Source of the DNA: Labyrinthula sp. Ha
Lineage: Eukaryota > Sar > Bigyra > Labyrinthulida > Labyrinthulaceae
DNA: 64,000 nucleotides
Reading direction: 5' to 3'
Assembly: GCA_015227615.1 (NCBI GenBank)
Contig: JAALGZ010000002.1
Location: 1,302,001 to 1,366,000 of the forward strand
The notes under the pieces are model-generated. The model was given only the letters and a program-made list of their open reading frames with translations. It was not told the DNA's origin and did no database searches. This document shows positions 45,590 to 57,787 of this stretch, piece after piece. Numbering within the stretch: the stretch's first letter is position 1; every line of letters starts with the position of its first letter. Made by a program: the position numbers and the translations under genes.

Positions 45590-48261
45590 TTATGAAATTA
45601 CACATCCTCTATGTTTTTCAATGGATTCTTTTACAATGTAATCAGACATGCTACTGTAAAGTTTGTCAACAAGACCATCTAAAAGCTTAACATCCTTTGT
45701 ATTCAATACTCGAACAGCCTTTGACTCTAAGTAGCTTACTCGAACTAGCTGAAATCCAATTATAAACTCAGTTTGTTGAAAAACATCCACAACTCTTTCA
45801 GGATCAAAAATGAACCTACCAAAACCTTTAAATAAGAAAACTTCTTGAATTTGTTCATTTCTTAATATAGTCAACAAAACTTTACAAAAGATAGATGCAC
45901 TCAAAGGGTTTATAAACTCAACCTTAACATCTGCCTTGAGTTGCACATTAAGTGGTCTATTTTTAAACACTGGTAAAAGTTCAGGAACAAGATAACAATC
46001 TTTTTCTAGTTCATATTTCAATATAATCATACCGCTCAAAGCAAGTTTTAAAACATATTTTTTTTCTTGAGCTGAGTATCTCTTTAGAAGTATATCAAAT
46101 AATTGTTTTCTTATAATACCTGTGTCAATATATTCTCTATAATATGGAAAAGTATCTTTATCTAATCGAAAAGCAAGTTGATGAAAACTTGGATCACGAA
46201 TAAAACTTCCTAATGCTTGAGCCAATAATGAAGGTGCAAAATATACCAAATTTTCTTCTTGTGGTAAATCCAAATTATCAAAATATAATATTATTCCAGA
46301 TTTAGAATATACTTTTAACATTTTATTTAATTCGTCAACTAAAATATTGCACTTAAGTCCCTTTTCTGCAAATGCGTTGAATGTCATATAATTGGTCTCT
46401 TCTCGACAATTATCTAAAAAAAGTACCCATAAAATTGGAATAGAAGCTCTTTTTCCTATAGATTCAGTTGACATACTTTTCTCATAATTAAATTTTGCAA
46501 TTGCACTTTGTAAATATTTTAGTTCTAGAGAATTTTTTCCATCTGAATTATCAATAGGACAAAATGAATATTTTTCAGATCTGTAAAAACAAAATCTACC
46601 AGAAAGTTTTAAAAGCAAGTGCTTCAGCTTAAGATTAACTTCTTCCAATAAACCTTTTCTTTTCTTGAAGAGCTTAAAAAAAGTTCCAACAAAAATTACA
46701 TAGGACTTGGGTGCATTTTTAAGAATACTTTCACACCAAAATGTTAATCTTTGAATATCCTTTTGTCTGAATTTTGTCATATTAAATACAACTAGACAAA
46801 GTGGATCTGAAGTTAAGAACAAATGATGTATAGCAGAAAATATCTCTTGTCCACCAAAGTCATATGCACGAAAATAGCTCTTGGCTCTAGAAATGATTCC
46901 AGAATCATTATTTCTAAAAGCTTCAACAAACAATTCACTTCTTACAGTTCTCTCAGCCAGTTCTGGTAAAAATGATAATCTAAATTCATGATTTTTTTCA
47001 AACTCAGAAGAACCAACAGTAGATAAAGCAATCATACTTGTACTTCGTTCAACAGAAAGTTGATATTTTGTCATATGTTTTATTTTTTTATTTTTTATTT
47101 GTAGGACATTTGTATCTTCTAAAACTACTGTTGAAGGAATATCACTCATAAATCTTTTAGAACACAAATTTCGTAAAAGACACGTTTTTCCTGTTCTTCC
47201 ATCACCTGAGAAAATAAACAATACAAAAAAAAATAAACCCATCAAAACTAGTTGACTTTCATCTAATTTATTTCGCTCTTTGTATCTATTCTCTAGTTGA
47301 ACACATAACCAATTCTTCATAGCAGCTATATTTTTATCATTATATAATTCTTTTTTTCTAACTTGAACTTTAACAAGTGAAGGATGTTCTCTTAGAACAG
47401 TATCAACTATAAGAAGAAGACGTTGATCAAGATCTTGAAATTCTGTTGACATTTCTTCAACAGAATCTAGCTTAAAAATCATTAAACTCTTATTGCTTGC
47501 AAGACATGTTGACAGAAAAGAGAAGTTAGAATCTATATGAAAAATAGAATCTGAAAATTTAACCACGATTCTAAAAAAATATAACAAAAGAACAATATAC
47601 TCGAGGCTTTGAAGAGTTTCTAAACCACTCAAGCTTTCAAGTACAGTTTCCAAACTAGATCCACTACCTAAATCTCTTCCACATAATCTAATAAACTAAA
47701 AAGGAGCAAAAATATACTGTATTTGTTTAATTGACTTAAGATTATTGAGAAATGTACAGAAGGAAACAAACAAAGAGTTTTCTCCACAACTGTAATAAGT
47801 AGGAGGCATAAAACTTCTACTGTAATCGTCAAGTGAAAAGTATTTTAAATGTTTTCCAAGTTGAAATAGCAATATTTTGTAAAATACAGAGCTATAATTA
47901 CAATCCCACAAACTGAATTTACAAGAAGAAACAGAATTACCTCAGAGATATTATATTGGGAAAAGAGCGTAAAAGTAATAACAAAGTGTATTCGTCAACA
48001 GTTTTAAATGGACATAGCACAAACCTAAGATAATAAAAAATATAAAAGTCACGATATATCACTGATCTCCTCGTTTGGTTCCAGACGAAGTACAAAGTTT
48101 CTTAGTTGTTGTGAGAAGTTATCTGAACTGTCTTCAGGTAGATCTAGCCCTTCACGCTCCCTAAAATTATGTAATATTAAAACATACCATTTAAGTTTAA
48201 AAATAGTTTTTTCTTCTCTTTGTTTATATTGTTCGTCTATTGTTTTCTTACTGTGTATCAT
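45590..48261 (-). CDS. ROCO protein: LRR-like N-terminus, Roc GTPase, COR, C-terminal CaaX; seven exons
   Basis: Six short GT-AG introns (48161-48187, 27 nt; 48025-48052, 28; 47913-47940, 28; 47688-47717, 30; 47571-47600, 30; 47206-47238, 33) give an 831-aa protein from ATG at 48261. Residues about 50-270 read as degenerate leucine-rich repeats (LRSFPNIISLSLWDCN, FLNNLKSIKQIQLCGRD, SLSGLETLQSLEIVVKF). The Roc domain starts near 290: P-loop MGDGRTGKTCLL, completed only by removing the last intron, and G3 YDFGGQEIF. The G4 THxD/NKxD motif is degenerate (IFVGTFFKLF), so nucleotide specificity may be altered. The COR region spans about 430-760. The protein ends CVIS, a farnesylation-type CaaX box, predicting membrane anchoring. 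No kinase domain follows, unlike LRRK2. It probably works as a dimeric signalling GTPase on a membrane. The reading frame is intact, unlike the decayed genes in the AT-rich stretch to its left. Confidence 0.85.
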
Positions 48262-51200
48262 CTCTTCGATTAAATGTCCCGATTAGTTCTCATTTGTCCT
48301 ATTCTTAAATGTGTACACACAATAATATTTTGGGAAAGTTTGATATTGTTATAACAATTGGGCACCCCTTTCATAACACTTAAAATTCAATGATAAGATA
48401 AAGTCACAAAGTTTTATGAGAACCCCCCCCATCGTTCTTAAATTCTTCTAGAGATTAGTGAATTTATATGTGTAGATAGATAGTATAGATAGAATTCGTT
48501 CATTTATATATAGTTTAGGAAGTTAGACCAACTGGTAAAAGCATATACAACAACTGAAGGTCTAAATCTACAGTTCATGGATAGCTTAGAGTATCTTATA
48601 AGTAAAATCTCAATGCAGGTTAATGCTTAAGATCGAAAGATCTACTGTATCGAGGTAAGATGAACCATTATTAAGCAAGTCACAACCTCTTGTAAGTTAA
48701 TAAAAGGAAGATCAGCATGCAGTTAGGTGACTAATACCATTTTCCTAGGTTAGAAATTTTGTTTTCCATTATTAGGTCCTGTATGAACATAAAAAAATGG
48801 TTTTGAACTATTATTTCAAAAGATTGTAGTTAAAGCGCGGTAGAGTTCAACGGCCTTACCAAAGACGATGAGTTTCCTTGTCATGAACTACTGGAGAGAA
48901 CTAAACAAAAAACCGCCCATAATATCATGCGACCATATTTTAAAATCTCCTGTCATTCTATACTTTTTATCTATAGCAGAACAAAAATATTTCTTTGGCA
49001 CAACACAGTGAAATAGGTATTTTCGAATAAGTATATTAGTACTTACGGTTACAGAATAAGATCGAGACAACGTCCGATTCGGTCCTATTAAAATGAAACG
49101 AGATGTACATCGTACGTACAACTGACGTCTGGAGAAGGCATAAGGTAACTTTCCCCGTAGTATATACGATATTTTTTTTAACATTGAGAAAACCATACAA
49201 AAAAAAGCTTGAATAATTGTAGCTTCCAAATAAGAGTGATAGTTGTTAAACTTAAACTAGCCTAAAAAAACTATTTAATAATTTTAATTGTGATCTTTTG
49301 CTATCTGATAGAGTGATCCTTTGTATATATTAAATTTATTTTCTATAACATTTACTCTGTAAAGTTCTTAGCTAGTTAGACTGACCTTCCTGCACTTCTG
49401 GTACATTGATTGGGTTATACCGATAATCTATGTTACCATGTCGTGCAATTTTATTGACAGATTAATAATTATTTTGTTTACTTTTAGTTATTTGGTTCAA
49501 TGTAATTTCCATGTAAATTTTGAATATTACATCAACTCCTCTGTCTTGAACTCATTTATTGTACTGCACATAAGATAACAAATATTCCTGAGAAGATTCT
49601 CAAAAAATTAGTTCCAACTGCTACAGTATTTACTCAATAAGTCAAGTACTCTATTCAACAATTTCCTATCAGGTTTTATATTTGGAAACTGGGGTAATTC
49701 AATGATATTGTGAATTAGAAGATACCGAGTTACGTGTTAAGACAGAAAGTCTCCAATAGGCAGTTTTAAGATACAAAGTAAAATTTCCAGCGGTAATCCG
49801 AAACCGCTGGTAAGAGTTCCAAAAGTGAAGTATGATCTCATTGCTTGCTCGTGTTATCTTAAAATTCATTATTAAAATAAGAGATATCTATAGGATCGCT
49901 ACCGCCTATTTTAATTCAATTTTTATTTAAGTATGTTTTAAGCCTTTTTTCAAACAAGGCTGTTTTTCATGGCATTTCTTGTTTTTTTACCTAGATGAAC
50001 AAAATGCTCAAATATAACGTTCCTCTCTTAATAGAGAGTTGTCAGAAAATATTTTCAAGGTAATGACTTGACTAAAAATGTGCTAAATAATTACTCTCCC
50101 TTGAGAACACTGAAAAGGTATTTATTGTATTTCTTTTTTCTTATAAAATTACTATATATAAACCTTTAATGGTTATTATTTTTCTAAATAACATCCTGAA
50201 AATGTTATTGAAGTGTTTCTATTGCATCTTCCTCCTTCACGCCTTAGTTATATATTTTTTGAATTTCATATTAAAAAAGACTCTCATCTGTTGTCTATGT
50301 CATTTTTTATTATTGTGTTGTGTGTTGAATATATTTTATAATTTCTTCATATGCTTATCACTGTTTATTGGTTTTCCTTAGGAGAAAACTCAATCTATTA
50401 AAAGTGCTCTGAATAAAGCTTGAAAAATATTGCATGGTCCCCATCTGGTTCTTGTGACATCATGATTATTCATTTTAATATTTGAAATCTTTTCGGAATG
50501 TCTTGAAAATTAAGACTTTTCCCGATAATACAACTGGTGATACTTGACGAGTGTTTTTTCAAAGTAGCACTAATGAGAGCACCGGTTTACATGATGTTTA
50601 GCTTAAGACTATGTTTCGAATGGGTTCTAAATCCGTATCCTAGTAAAATGCATGAATCATAGGTATATATTATTTTTCATCAAAAGATACAATAGGTCTT
50701 TATAAGAGAGGGTGGGTTGATTAGTCTATAATCCAACATTCATGATAATATGTAAAAAATAGAGCAGCACAAATTAATATAATCAACACGTAAGAATAGT
50801 AAACAAGAGACTCATGGCTTCTACGTATGCAGATGAAGTAAGAATTTGGAACATACCTTCTTCAGAGGTCATTTTCAAGAGATTTGGTGTTAGCAATATA
50901 ATATGAGAATTTTGCTGCTATGCTCTGATTTAATATATGTAACCCTATATAGTATTTGTATTTCTAATTCTAAGGTCATGTTTTTTGAGTTCTTCTGAGC
51001 AATGATTATAGCTCCTTCCAGATGAGATTTCTCAGCGCGTAGTGTACGCGTAGTGAACTAGTTATATATTAGATTTAGATAAGCTGATAATTAAGGCCAA
51101 GCATGCTATATCGAAGTAATTAATCTGACACACTGATTCAGCGATTTCAATATTTCATTTTGAACTAAAATTTCATCTTTTTTTATTATCTTAATTTTTG

Positions 51201-52044
51201 TAATTATTCAAAACCCTATTTGTCTCATTGCTAGAGTCACTATACAACCTTAGTTTTTGAATAACAGCATACACACTAAACGAGTTTTATTTTTACTTTT
51301 CTTTGCTGAAAAATTTTTTATAATGGATTCACTTATCTTTTCATAGTCCTGCACTTTCGTTAATAGTTTTCCACAGGTGATCATTTAGCACACATGAATC
51401 TACAGAGCAGATCTAACAAAGTCTAAAGATATGTCAATGTATTCCACTCATTTTGTCCTTGAATTTATCTGAGTCAATACATGGTAGTACTACGAAGCTG
51501 CTCAATAGCTAAGTTCTACTTTGAATTACTCCAGAACACACAGTTCTGGAGTAAGGGCAGATAATTCCTGTCGATATTGGTTAGATTATGCTCAAACTTT
51601 TACTGTAACAAGTTCCCCTGTTTGCATTCTTAATTTTTAATCTATTAAAACACGAATTGTTTAAGATGTATATACATATCTTTTCCTGAGTAGCAAATAA
51701 TTCTTGTCATTTAAAGTTTTTGTTGAAAAAGTACAAATCCCGAGGAAATATACTATTGTTGTGATATCTTAACTAAACTAAGTGAGATGAAGTAGAAAAT
51801 AGTTACGAATATAAAGAATATTCATGGCTTGAATGCATACCCACCTAATTAATATATAACCTGATAAAACTCTTATCAGCTGATTTATTTTTTTAATAAA
51901 CTTCGGGAAAATTTTCTTACATGCAAGGGGAGCTTTTTCAAACATCTATAAAGCAGAAGAATTTGTTGACTTGTCCGAGAAAACATTAAGAGAAAGCGGT
52001 TTCAATCTTAAATTATAAAGTAATACTTAAGATTTTCAACTACT
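48262..52044. other. Gene-free AT-rich interval
   Basis: No supported gene. Short frames (for example 48888-49229 minus, 113 codons; 50169-50381 plus, 70 codons of hydrophobic residues) lack motifs or spliceable partners. A C8 run lies at 48423-48430. The first 200 bases should contain the ROCO promoter; none of the motifs seen elsewhere recurs. Confidence 0.45.
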
Positions 52045-52800
52045 TTAAGTACTTGTACTGTTAGATCTGGAACGCGGTTCTACACAATTTCCACACAGCG
52101 GAGTAGGAAATGGTGTTGGAAAGGGAGTCGGAACAGGAACTGGTGTCAAAGTGGGAAATGGGGTTGGATCCAAAGTAGGAAAAGCCGTAGGGAAAAATGT
52201 AGGAAACACTGTTGGAAATCTCGTAGGGATCTTGGAAGGAGATTGCGTAGGTGTGTTAGTTGGTATTTCCGTAGGTGATGCAGTTGGCTTCCCTGTAGGA
52301 GAGGCAGTAGGATGAAGAGATGGTCTAAGCGAGGGAGAGAAAGTAGGTGTAGATGTCGGTTCCAAAGAAGGAGATACAGAAGGAAAAAGAGTAGGAGATG
52401 GAGAAGGTGCTAATGTTTCCACATGTGCTTCTGATGTTCTGAAACTAGTAACTACAAAAAAGCTTAATAGAGCAACTGTTGCCGTGAGCAGAAAAAGAAC
52501 CGTGACTTTGTAGAAGGAAAACTTTGTTTCTTTTTCTTTTACTTGGAAAATTTTCTCGCTCCTTTGCAAAAAGTTTCTTTCATCTTCAAGACCGGCAGGA
52601 AGAGGGAGTTGAATGGTTCCAATGGTTGTGTGCAAATCCTCAAACATTCTCCTGGCCGCATTTGTAACGGCAACAGAATCTCCCGAGTACCCAGCCTCAC
52701 TGGCTTCTCCAATGCGTGTTGCAGCCTGTCCTTCACCATTAAACGATTCTTCATCAAAAGGAAAGTAATGAGTTGCTTGATCTACCGAGTTTGGTTTCAT
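52045..52800 (-). CDS. Single-pass membrane protein with Pro-Thr/Ser tetrapeptide ectodomain
   Basis: 251 aa. Residues 1-95 are polar and probably cytoplasmic, residues about 97-118 (VTVLFLLTATVALLSFFVVT) form one transmembrane helix, and the rest is an extracellular P-[TS]-x-x array with about 25 repeats (APSPSPTLFPSVSPSLEPTS, later FPTVFPTFFPTAFPTLDPTP), ending with CGNC and a Ser/Thr/Arg tail. With no signal peptide it would be type II. Such PT-rich arrays are common in stramenopile cell-surface proteins and are expected to be heavily O-glycosylated on Thr/Ser or hydroxyproline. The DNA under it has a 12-bp period. The next gene upstream encodes a protein of similar topology on the same strand, so both may belong to a surface-protein group. 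Function unknown. Confidence 0.8.
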   Translation of the reverse strand: MKPNSVDQATHYFPFDEESFNGEGQAATRIGEASEAGYSGDSVAVTNAARRMFEDLHTTIGTIQLPLPAGLEDERNFLQRSEKIFQVKEKETKFSFYKVTVLFLLTATVALLSFFVVTSFRTSEAHVETLAPSPSPTLFPSVSPSLEPTSTPTFSPSLRPSLHPTASPTGKPTASPTEIPTNTPTQSPSKIPTRFPTVFPTFFPTAFPTLDPTPFPTLTPVPVPTPFPTPFPTPLCGNCVEPRSRSNSTST

Positions 52801-53230
52801 TACACTCTATTCTTTTCTATAAATTTTATTCAGCTATTTTATACCTCTTGATACAAAGTGGGCTTCGCTTTTGTCATTGGAACTTGGAACAAAGAGTTTT
52901 AAACATTCTTGTTATGTTTTCTGTCCTCTTTGGTAGGGTGCACCTTTTAATACAGCATGTTCTTCAACTGCACTAGTGACGTGGCACTATACTTGGGTCA
53001 TATGGCCTCTAGGCCCAGCTCTTGTCAAACGGTCAAGTTTCTGAGCGTCATACTTTGTTATTTAGTCCGTTAAATGCGAAGACAGAGATTGAAAAAAGAT
53101 TTAATCTTTTCATCTTTAAAACTCTACTACTTAACCTATGTTCCAACGCTTATTTTTAACTCAAATACAGTGGATTATTATTTTTCTAGGGATGTCCTCC
53201 AAATTAGCTGCAGTAGAAATTGAGAAAATA
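52801..53230. other. Spacer between two membrane-protein genes
   Basis: 430 bases with no gene; should hold the promoter of the PT-rich protein and the 3' UTR of its neighbour. Less AT-rich than the gene deserts. Confidence 0.4.
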
Positions 53231-53713
53231 TCAAAAAACTACAGGAGACGGATTTTCATACAATGGAGATGGAGCTGCAAAAACTCCTGCAACAGTTGGT
53301 GATTCTGTTTGAACGCCTTCAGCAGCAGATATAGAGCCATTTTCCATCCCAGCGTAGTAACTGATCAAACCTACCACCGTTAAGAGCACAACTACAATAG
53401 CAATAACACGAAAACTTATCCCATGGAACCGATAAGACATTTGACTCACGCTGTCATCTACAAGACCGGTCTTTGGAGTGTATCTCTTGTTGTCAGATTG
53501 GATTGAAATTGGAATAGGAACGTCTGCTGTTTGAAATGAACCTTCCACGTCGCTAAACAACCTATCAGCAGTGACTTCAACAATCTTCTCTCTTTTGGTT
53601 GTGCTTAAATCATATCGCGGAGCAAAGGTCACGTGACCCTTCTTCGGCGAATGTATCTCTCGGTGTTGTTTTCTCTTTCTCTTATGGTGAATATGTTTTT
53701 TCGCTGCCTTCAT
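53231..53713 (-). CDS. Uncharacterised single-pass membrane protein
   Basis: 160 aa, ATG at 53713. The N-terminus is strongly basic (KKHIHHKRKRKQHREIHSPK), residues about 105-127 form a transmembrane helix (FRVIAIVVVLLTVVGLISYY), and the short C-terminal tail is Ser/Pro-rich (TESPTVAGVFAAPSPLYENP). A basic side before the helix predicts a cytoplasmic N-terminus and outside C-terminus (type II), the same topology as the PT-rich neighbour at 52045-52800. I do not recognise a family. Confidence 0.65.
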   Translation of the reverse strand: MKAAKKHIHHKRKRKQHREIHSPKKGHVTFAPRYDLSTTKREKIVEVTADRLFSDVEGSFQTADVPIPISIQSDNKRYTPKTGLVDDSVSQMSYRFHGISFRVIAIVVVLLTVVGLISYYAGMENGSISAAEGVQTESPTVAGVFAAPSPLYENPSPVVF

Positions 53714-54078
53714 GACTGTTAAACAGGAAAAATAGAAATAATAACCAAGTTCTGGGTAGATAGATTGAATAATTGATGCAAGGTGTTTATATCTTTGTTA
53801 GCTTTTTATTCGCCTTTAGTTGTTATTTTAAACTGGGTGTTTCTGGAACAGTTTTAACGTGTGGGAAAGAGTTGTGGATATTTCTAAATTTGGATCGGTT
53901 ACAGAGTGCATTCCGGGCTCTTTCTTCATTAAAATTTTGGGAGTAGACTGACTCCAAGGAATAATGTGGGAAAGCCGTTTGTTAAATAAAAGAAACCGAA
54001 AAAAGATAGATAAGGTAAGAATTGGTCATTTGACTTGTTTTATGGGTTTTCTTTGTATGCTTGGAAAAATGTGCGGTG
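53714..54078. other. Spacer, nothing recognised
   Basis: 365 bases upstream of the membrane-protein gene; no ORF or RNA seen. Confidence 0.4.
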
Positions 54079-54911
54079 TCACAATTCGTTGCTGAGTATT
54101 GACCGACTATGGAGTTGAAACTTGAGCTTTGCAATTTCCTGTTCAAGAAACTCTATTTCTTTGTCTTTCTTTTTCAACTCATAATCAAAAAATTTCTGAT
54201 CAACTTTTATTTTCAGTTTTAGTTCTTTTATATCATTCTTCAATTTTCCAACTTCACTAATCTCATCAAACCCATTCTTCTTCTCAACTTCAACAACCTT
54301 CATCTCAACATCACTCACTTTCTTACTCTCTATATCTTCTATGTACTTTATTAACTCTTTTCTTCCTTCTTTCTTAGCTTCTTCTAAAAAGCTTTTTCCA
54401 TGTGAATTTACCAGCGTCAAATCTGCGCCATTTTCTATCAAAACATGCAGCATTTGTACACTAACTTTAACATTTGAAGACTTGCACAGCCTTAACCATG
54501 AACAACAAAAAATAAGAATACCAATGAAGTAATGTGTTTTCTTCTCTTGTTCCATCTGTTCTATTTATGTCAACTCCACAAGTCGTAACCTGCTTCAATC
54601 TGTCAATATTTTCACAAATAATCTAAATGAATCACTTAAAAGATATATACGTATTGAATCGCTTGCTGAATAAAACAATCTTGTATTTTCTTGGTTAGAG
54701 GAAAGTTGAATTTTGGGACATTAGCTCCTAGGGACAATAGTATCCGCAAACAATCAACTTGATTCTTTCGACACGAAAGTTCCAACATCGTCTGGTTGAG
54801 AGAGGATATTTTTTGGTTAATTTTTACATCGTTTTCATGTATTACAGAGCTTAGAATGTCTGCTCTGTTTTCTTCTATTGCCTTTACCAAGATTTCTTCG
54901 TAAGCTTCCAT
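54079..54911 (-). CDS. Ankyrin-repeat protein with C-terminal coiled coil, three exons
   Basis: Two GT-AG introns, 54623-54650 (28 nt, phase 0) and 54491-54521 (31 nt, phase 2), join three frames into 257 aa from ATG at 54911. Exon 1 gives ankyrin-like helices (NQTMLELSCRKNQVDCLRIL, then LSLGANVPKF). Exon 2 provides VDINRTDGTREENTLLHW, and exon 3 continues LCKSS...QMLHVLIENGADLTLVNSHG and EEAKKEGRKELIKYIED, so the intron falls inside the LLHW/LC repeat motif, which supports splicing. Residues about 175-250 are a charged coiled coil (KNDIKELKLKIKVDQKFFDY...). Ankyrin repeats bind proteins; partner unknown. The first exon alone would stop after 91 codons. Confidence 0.82.
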
Positions 54912-57787
54912 GTGTTATTCTATGTTCAAGTTCAAACGAAAGACAAGATTTAGCTGATTTGGGTGAAAACCTTTAAATAAAAAATTACTTATTTAATCTA
55001 TGTGATGCTTTTGCTGGAAAGAGTTTGTTGATTGATCCTTGGTGTGAAGCAGTTCTTAATTTGAGCTCTTTTTTCGAAATTTCAAAGAGTTTCAGAGTAA
55101 TGTAATATTATGTTTATGAAATTATAGTTCATGGATGCTGGGTGGAAAACCATTGATATCCAACTAATAAACGCTAGTTTAAAAGTTTACCCCGAATTAA
55201 TAGTCTAGACAATACTTTATCCTTATAAAATATATTAAGAGATATATCATGGTGTCTCTATAGCTCGATATTCTACAACCCCTTAACCAGTTCATCGAGC
55301 AAGAGTAAACCATGAAAATCAATAGTTGTAAATTAACTTACAGCAACGGTTTTCCGAACTGCTGTACTTATTATTGTAGGTGAAGTGCAATATAATGAAG
55401 ATTCGGTATCATAATATTATAACAGCCATTTGGTTACGTGACAAACGTGGTATTCCTCCACAACCACATGGAGACAGTTGCTACTTTGTTCAAGGAACAA
55501 TACCTTTAATCCATTAATAATGGCCAAAGCAGCACAATAGAAAATAGCGAAAACTTTGCATAATCAATATTAGTCGCTAGGTAAGCAGATGTTAAAAGGG
55601 TTTAACCTTCATCACGTTTCAAGCTTTCATATTTGCTCTCCCGCCAGGTACTAACTGCTGTATTCAAGTATCTCCGGTACACAGCACGGAGGTCTAGAAA
55701 ACAAAGCAGTTTATTATTTTGAATTAATTTGACGCAAGGTGCATTTTTCTGTGTCATTACACAAATAGTGCTTCTTCATCAACTCATTCATATACTCTAT
55801 CCCGAAATGAAGCACTGTGACATATATTGCCTAATTTTCTCTTGATGATGTACAACCAGAGTATCATCATAATAAGATAGTTCTAAGAAAGAGGATTATT
55901 CATATTAATCTTCTAAAGATGTTTCGACCATATAAATTACTGGCATAGCTAATATGTATAAACTGAGCTGTAGACAGAGTATTTGTTTACAACTGGTGTG
56001 GGTTCTATTTAAAAGCGCAAACGCTTGAGCATAAACCCTATATATCAATGCGACTCAGTTTTCCCAATAGTTTCCTGCAACAAATATTGTTTCGATGGCA
56101 TGTGCCTGATATCTATAAGGAAGAAAATATGTGACCTCTTTAGTTGTTTCTTATATTTTAGTCAGTTTCTAATGACAAATATCTTTAGTTTCTGGAAACA
56201 CTCTGTTTATTATTGTCGTAAGACATCATGTAGAAAGATGGCTAGAATTTATTACATAAAAATAGGCTACCAAAGAAGAAAAGTTACAGCTAAATCTCTG
56301 GCAACACAAACTGAAATTTTATTGAAGTAAGACAGAATCCTGAGAAAACTAAATCAGGCAATGAAGGATCGAAAATACAACATTTTTGAAACTGGGTTAT
56401 GTTGACCGTCATAGAAATATCTTGCGGTAAAAAAACTGAATTACACTGATTTAAAATTAAAAAAAGAATTTATTGAACATTCTGTTTTCTATATTATGTT
56501 AAGTATTTAAGAAAGTTGTATTTATTATTGAAGAAGTCATTATTTTATTATATTCATTTAGTTATTTTGAATAATAACCCAAATTTTCTGTAATTTTTTA
56601 GAATAAGCTCTGCTACTCTCATGGAATTTACTTAACAGATATAAAAATCTCAGCTATAAGAATGATAAAAGTATGAATTTAAGTAACTTCAAAGATTATT
56701 AACCTCTTCCAGCAACCATTTCTCAAAATTAGATGAATTAATAGTGCTTTAAGTACAAGAATTGAGTATTTAAAAAGATTTCTGAAAATGATATTGATTA
56801 ACCAACTAATCCCTTCATATGCTCAAACCCGGATGCTCGAAGCTATAACAGAAAAATGCCTACCATAAGAAGAAGAAAAAGGCCCAAAGATACATATGAA
56901 CGAGTTATGGAATATGAACTCACTTATTATTTTGAATCAAATTCTTGTAGATACTCAAATGATTCTTTGATTGCAATTTCATATTTTATCTATTGTCTAT
57001 ATTAGGAACATATTATCTCTTCCGAATGCACCAATATCGACTAATTCTATTTAAGCAGCACGTCAGAAAAAAATAGAACACATAGATTGGTCCTTTCATA
57101 TTTTTTAGAATAATTTTAACTAATTCATTTTGAAACTTTTCTTTTTTATTCAACAAATTATTCATTTCCCCCTACTCTTGTGTTACGAATTGCTCTTAAC
57201 TTTCAACTACTCTTTCTTAATTAGAGATAATGCAAATGAAACACCATTGATCTGTAAAGAAGTTATAGAAAGGGGTTCTTAAAGGTTAAAATTATGTTTT
57301 TAGTACGTGTTTTTATTGCTTTGGGCATTAATTAGCGATCTCGCTACCTGTGGCACTAAAAATAACTAGATGCTAATTGTGTCCTAATAGGTTTGCTCCG
57401 TCTCCTCAGGAGCAAAACTCTGCTTTAATCCGAAAATTTACTCTAATTTTATCTAAGATTTATTTGTTTATGAAAAATTCAAGTGAAAAAAACTCTAACA
57501 TTTCTAGAATTCAATTCGCATTTGAAATTTCAACCTCTAGAGCGAAAATTCATCAAATTTGCAAGTACTGTGTCAACAATAGTTGCACTGCATTTAACCT
57601 TTTCTGTTTTGATAAATTAATTCTTCTTAGTGAAGCAATGTAATTACAATGCACTACTGCACTCAACCTTATTTTATTTATCCTTGCACAAGGATTGATT
57701 TGCTGCTTTGTAGAATTTTATCACATAAAACATGTATTGAAATATTGCCAAAAGGGTGCTCAAATTGCAAACTTCCATGAACACTTA
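54912..57787. other. Intergenic, no firm gene
   Basis: AT-rich spacer between divergently arranged ankyrin genes. Frames at 56025-56330 (101 codons, no ATG at its start) and 57377-57643 (88 codons) lack motifs. The frame of the downstream ankyrin gene is open for 31 codons above its first ATG, so an upstream exon cannot be excluded. Confidence 0.4.

Noticed and set aside
47696-47717. 22-nt intron in the ROCO gene ending at the first TTTTTAG
   Set aside because: It breaks the reading frame; the acceptor eight bases further (30-nt intron, 47688-47717) keeps it and joins the LRR-like text.
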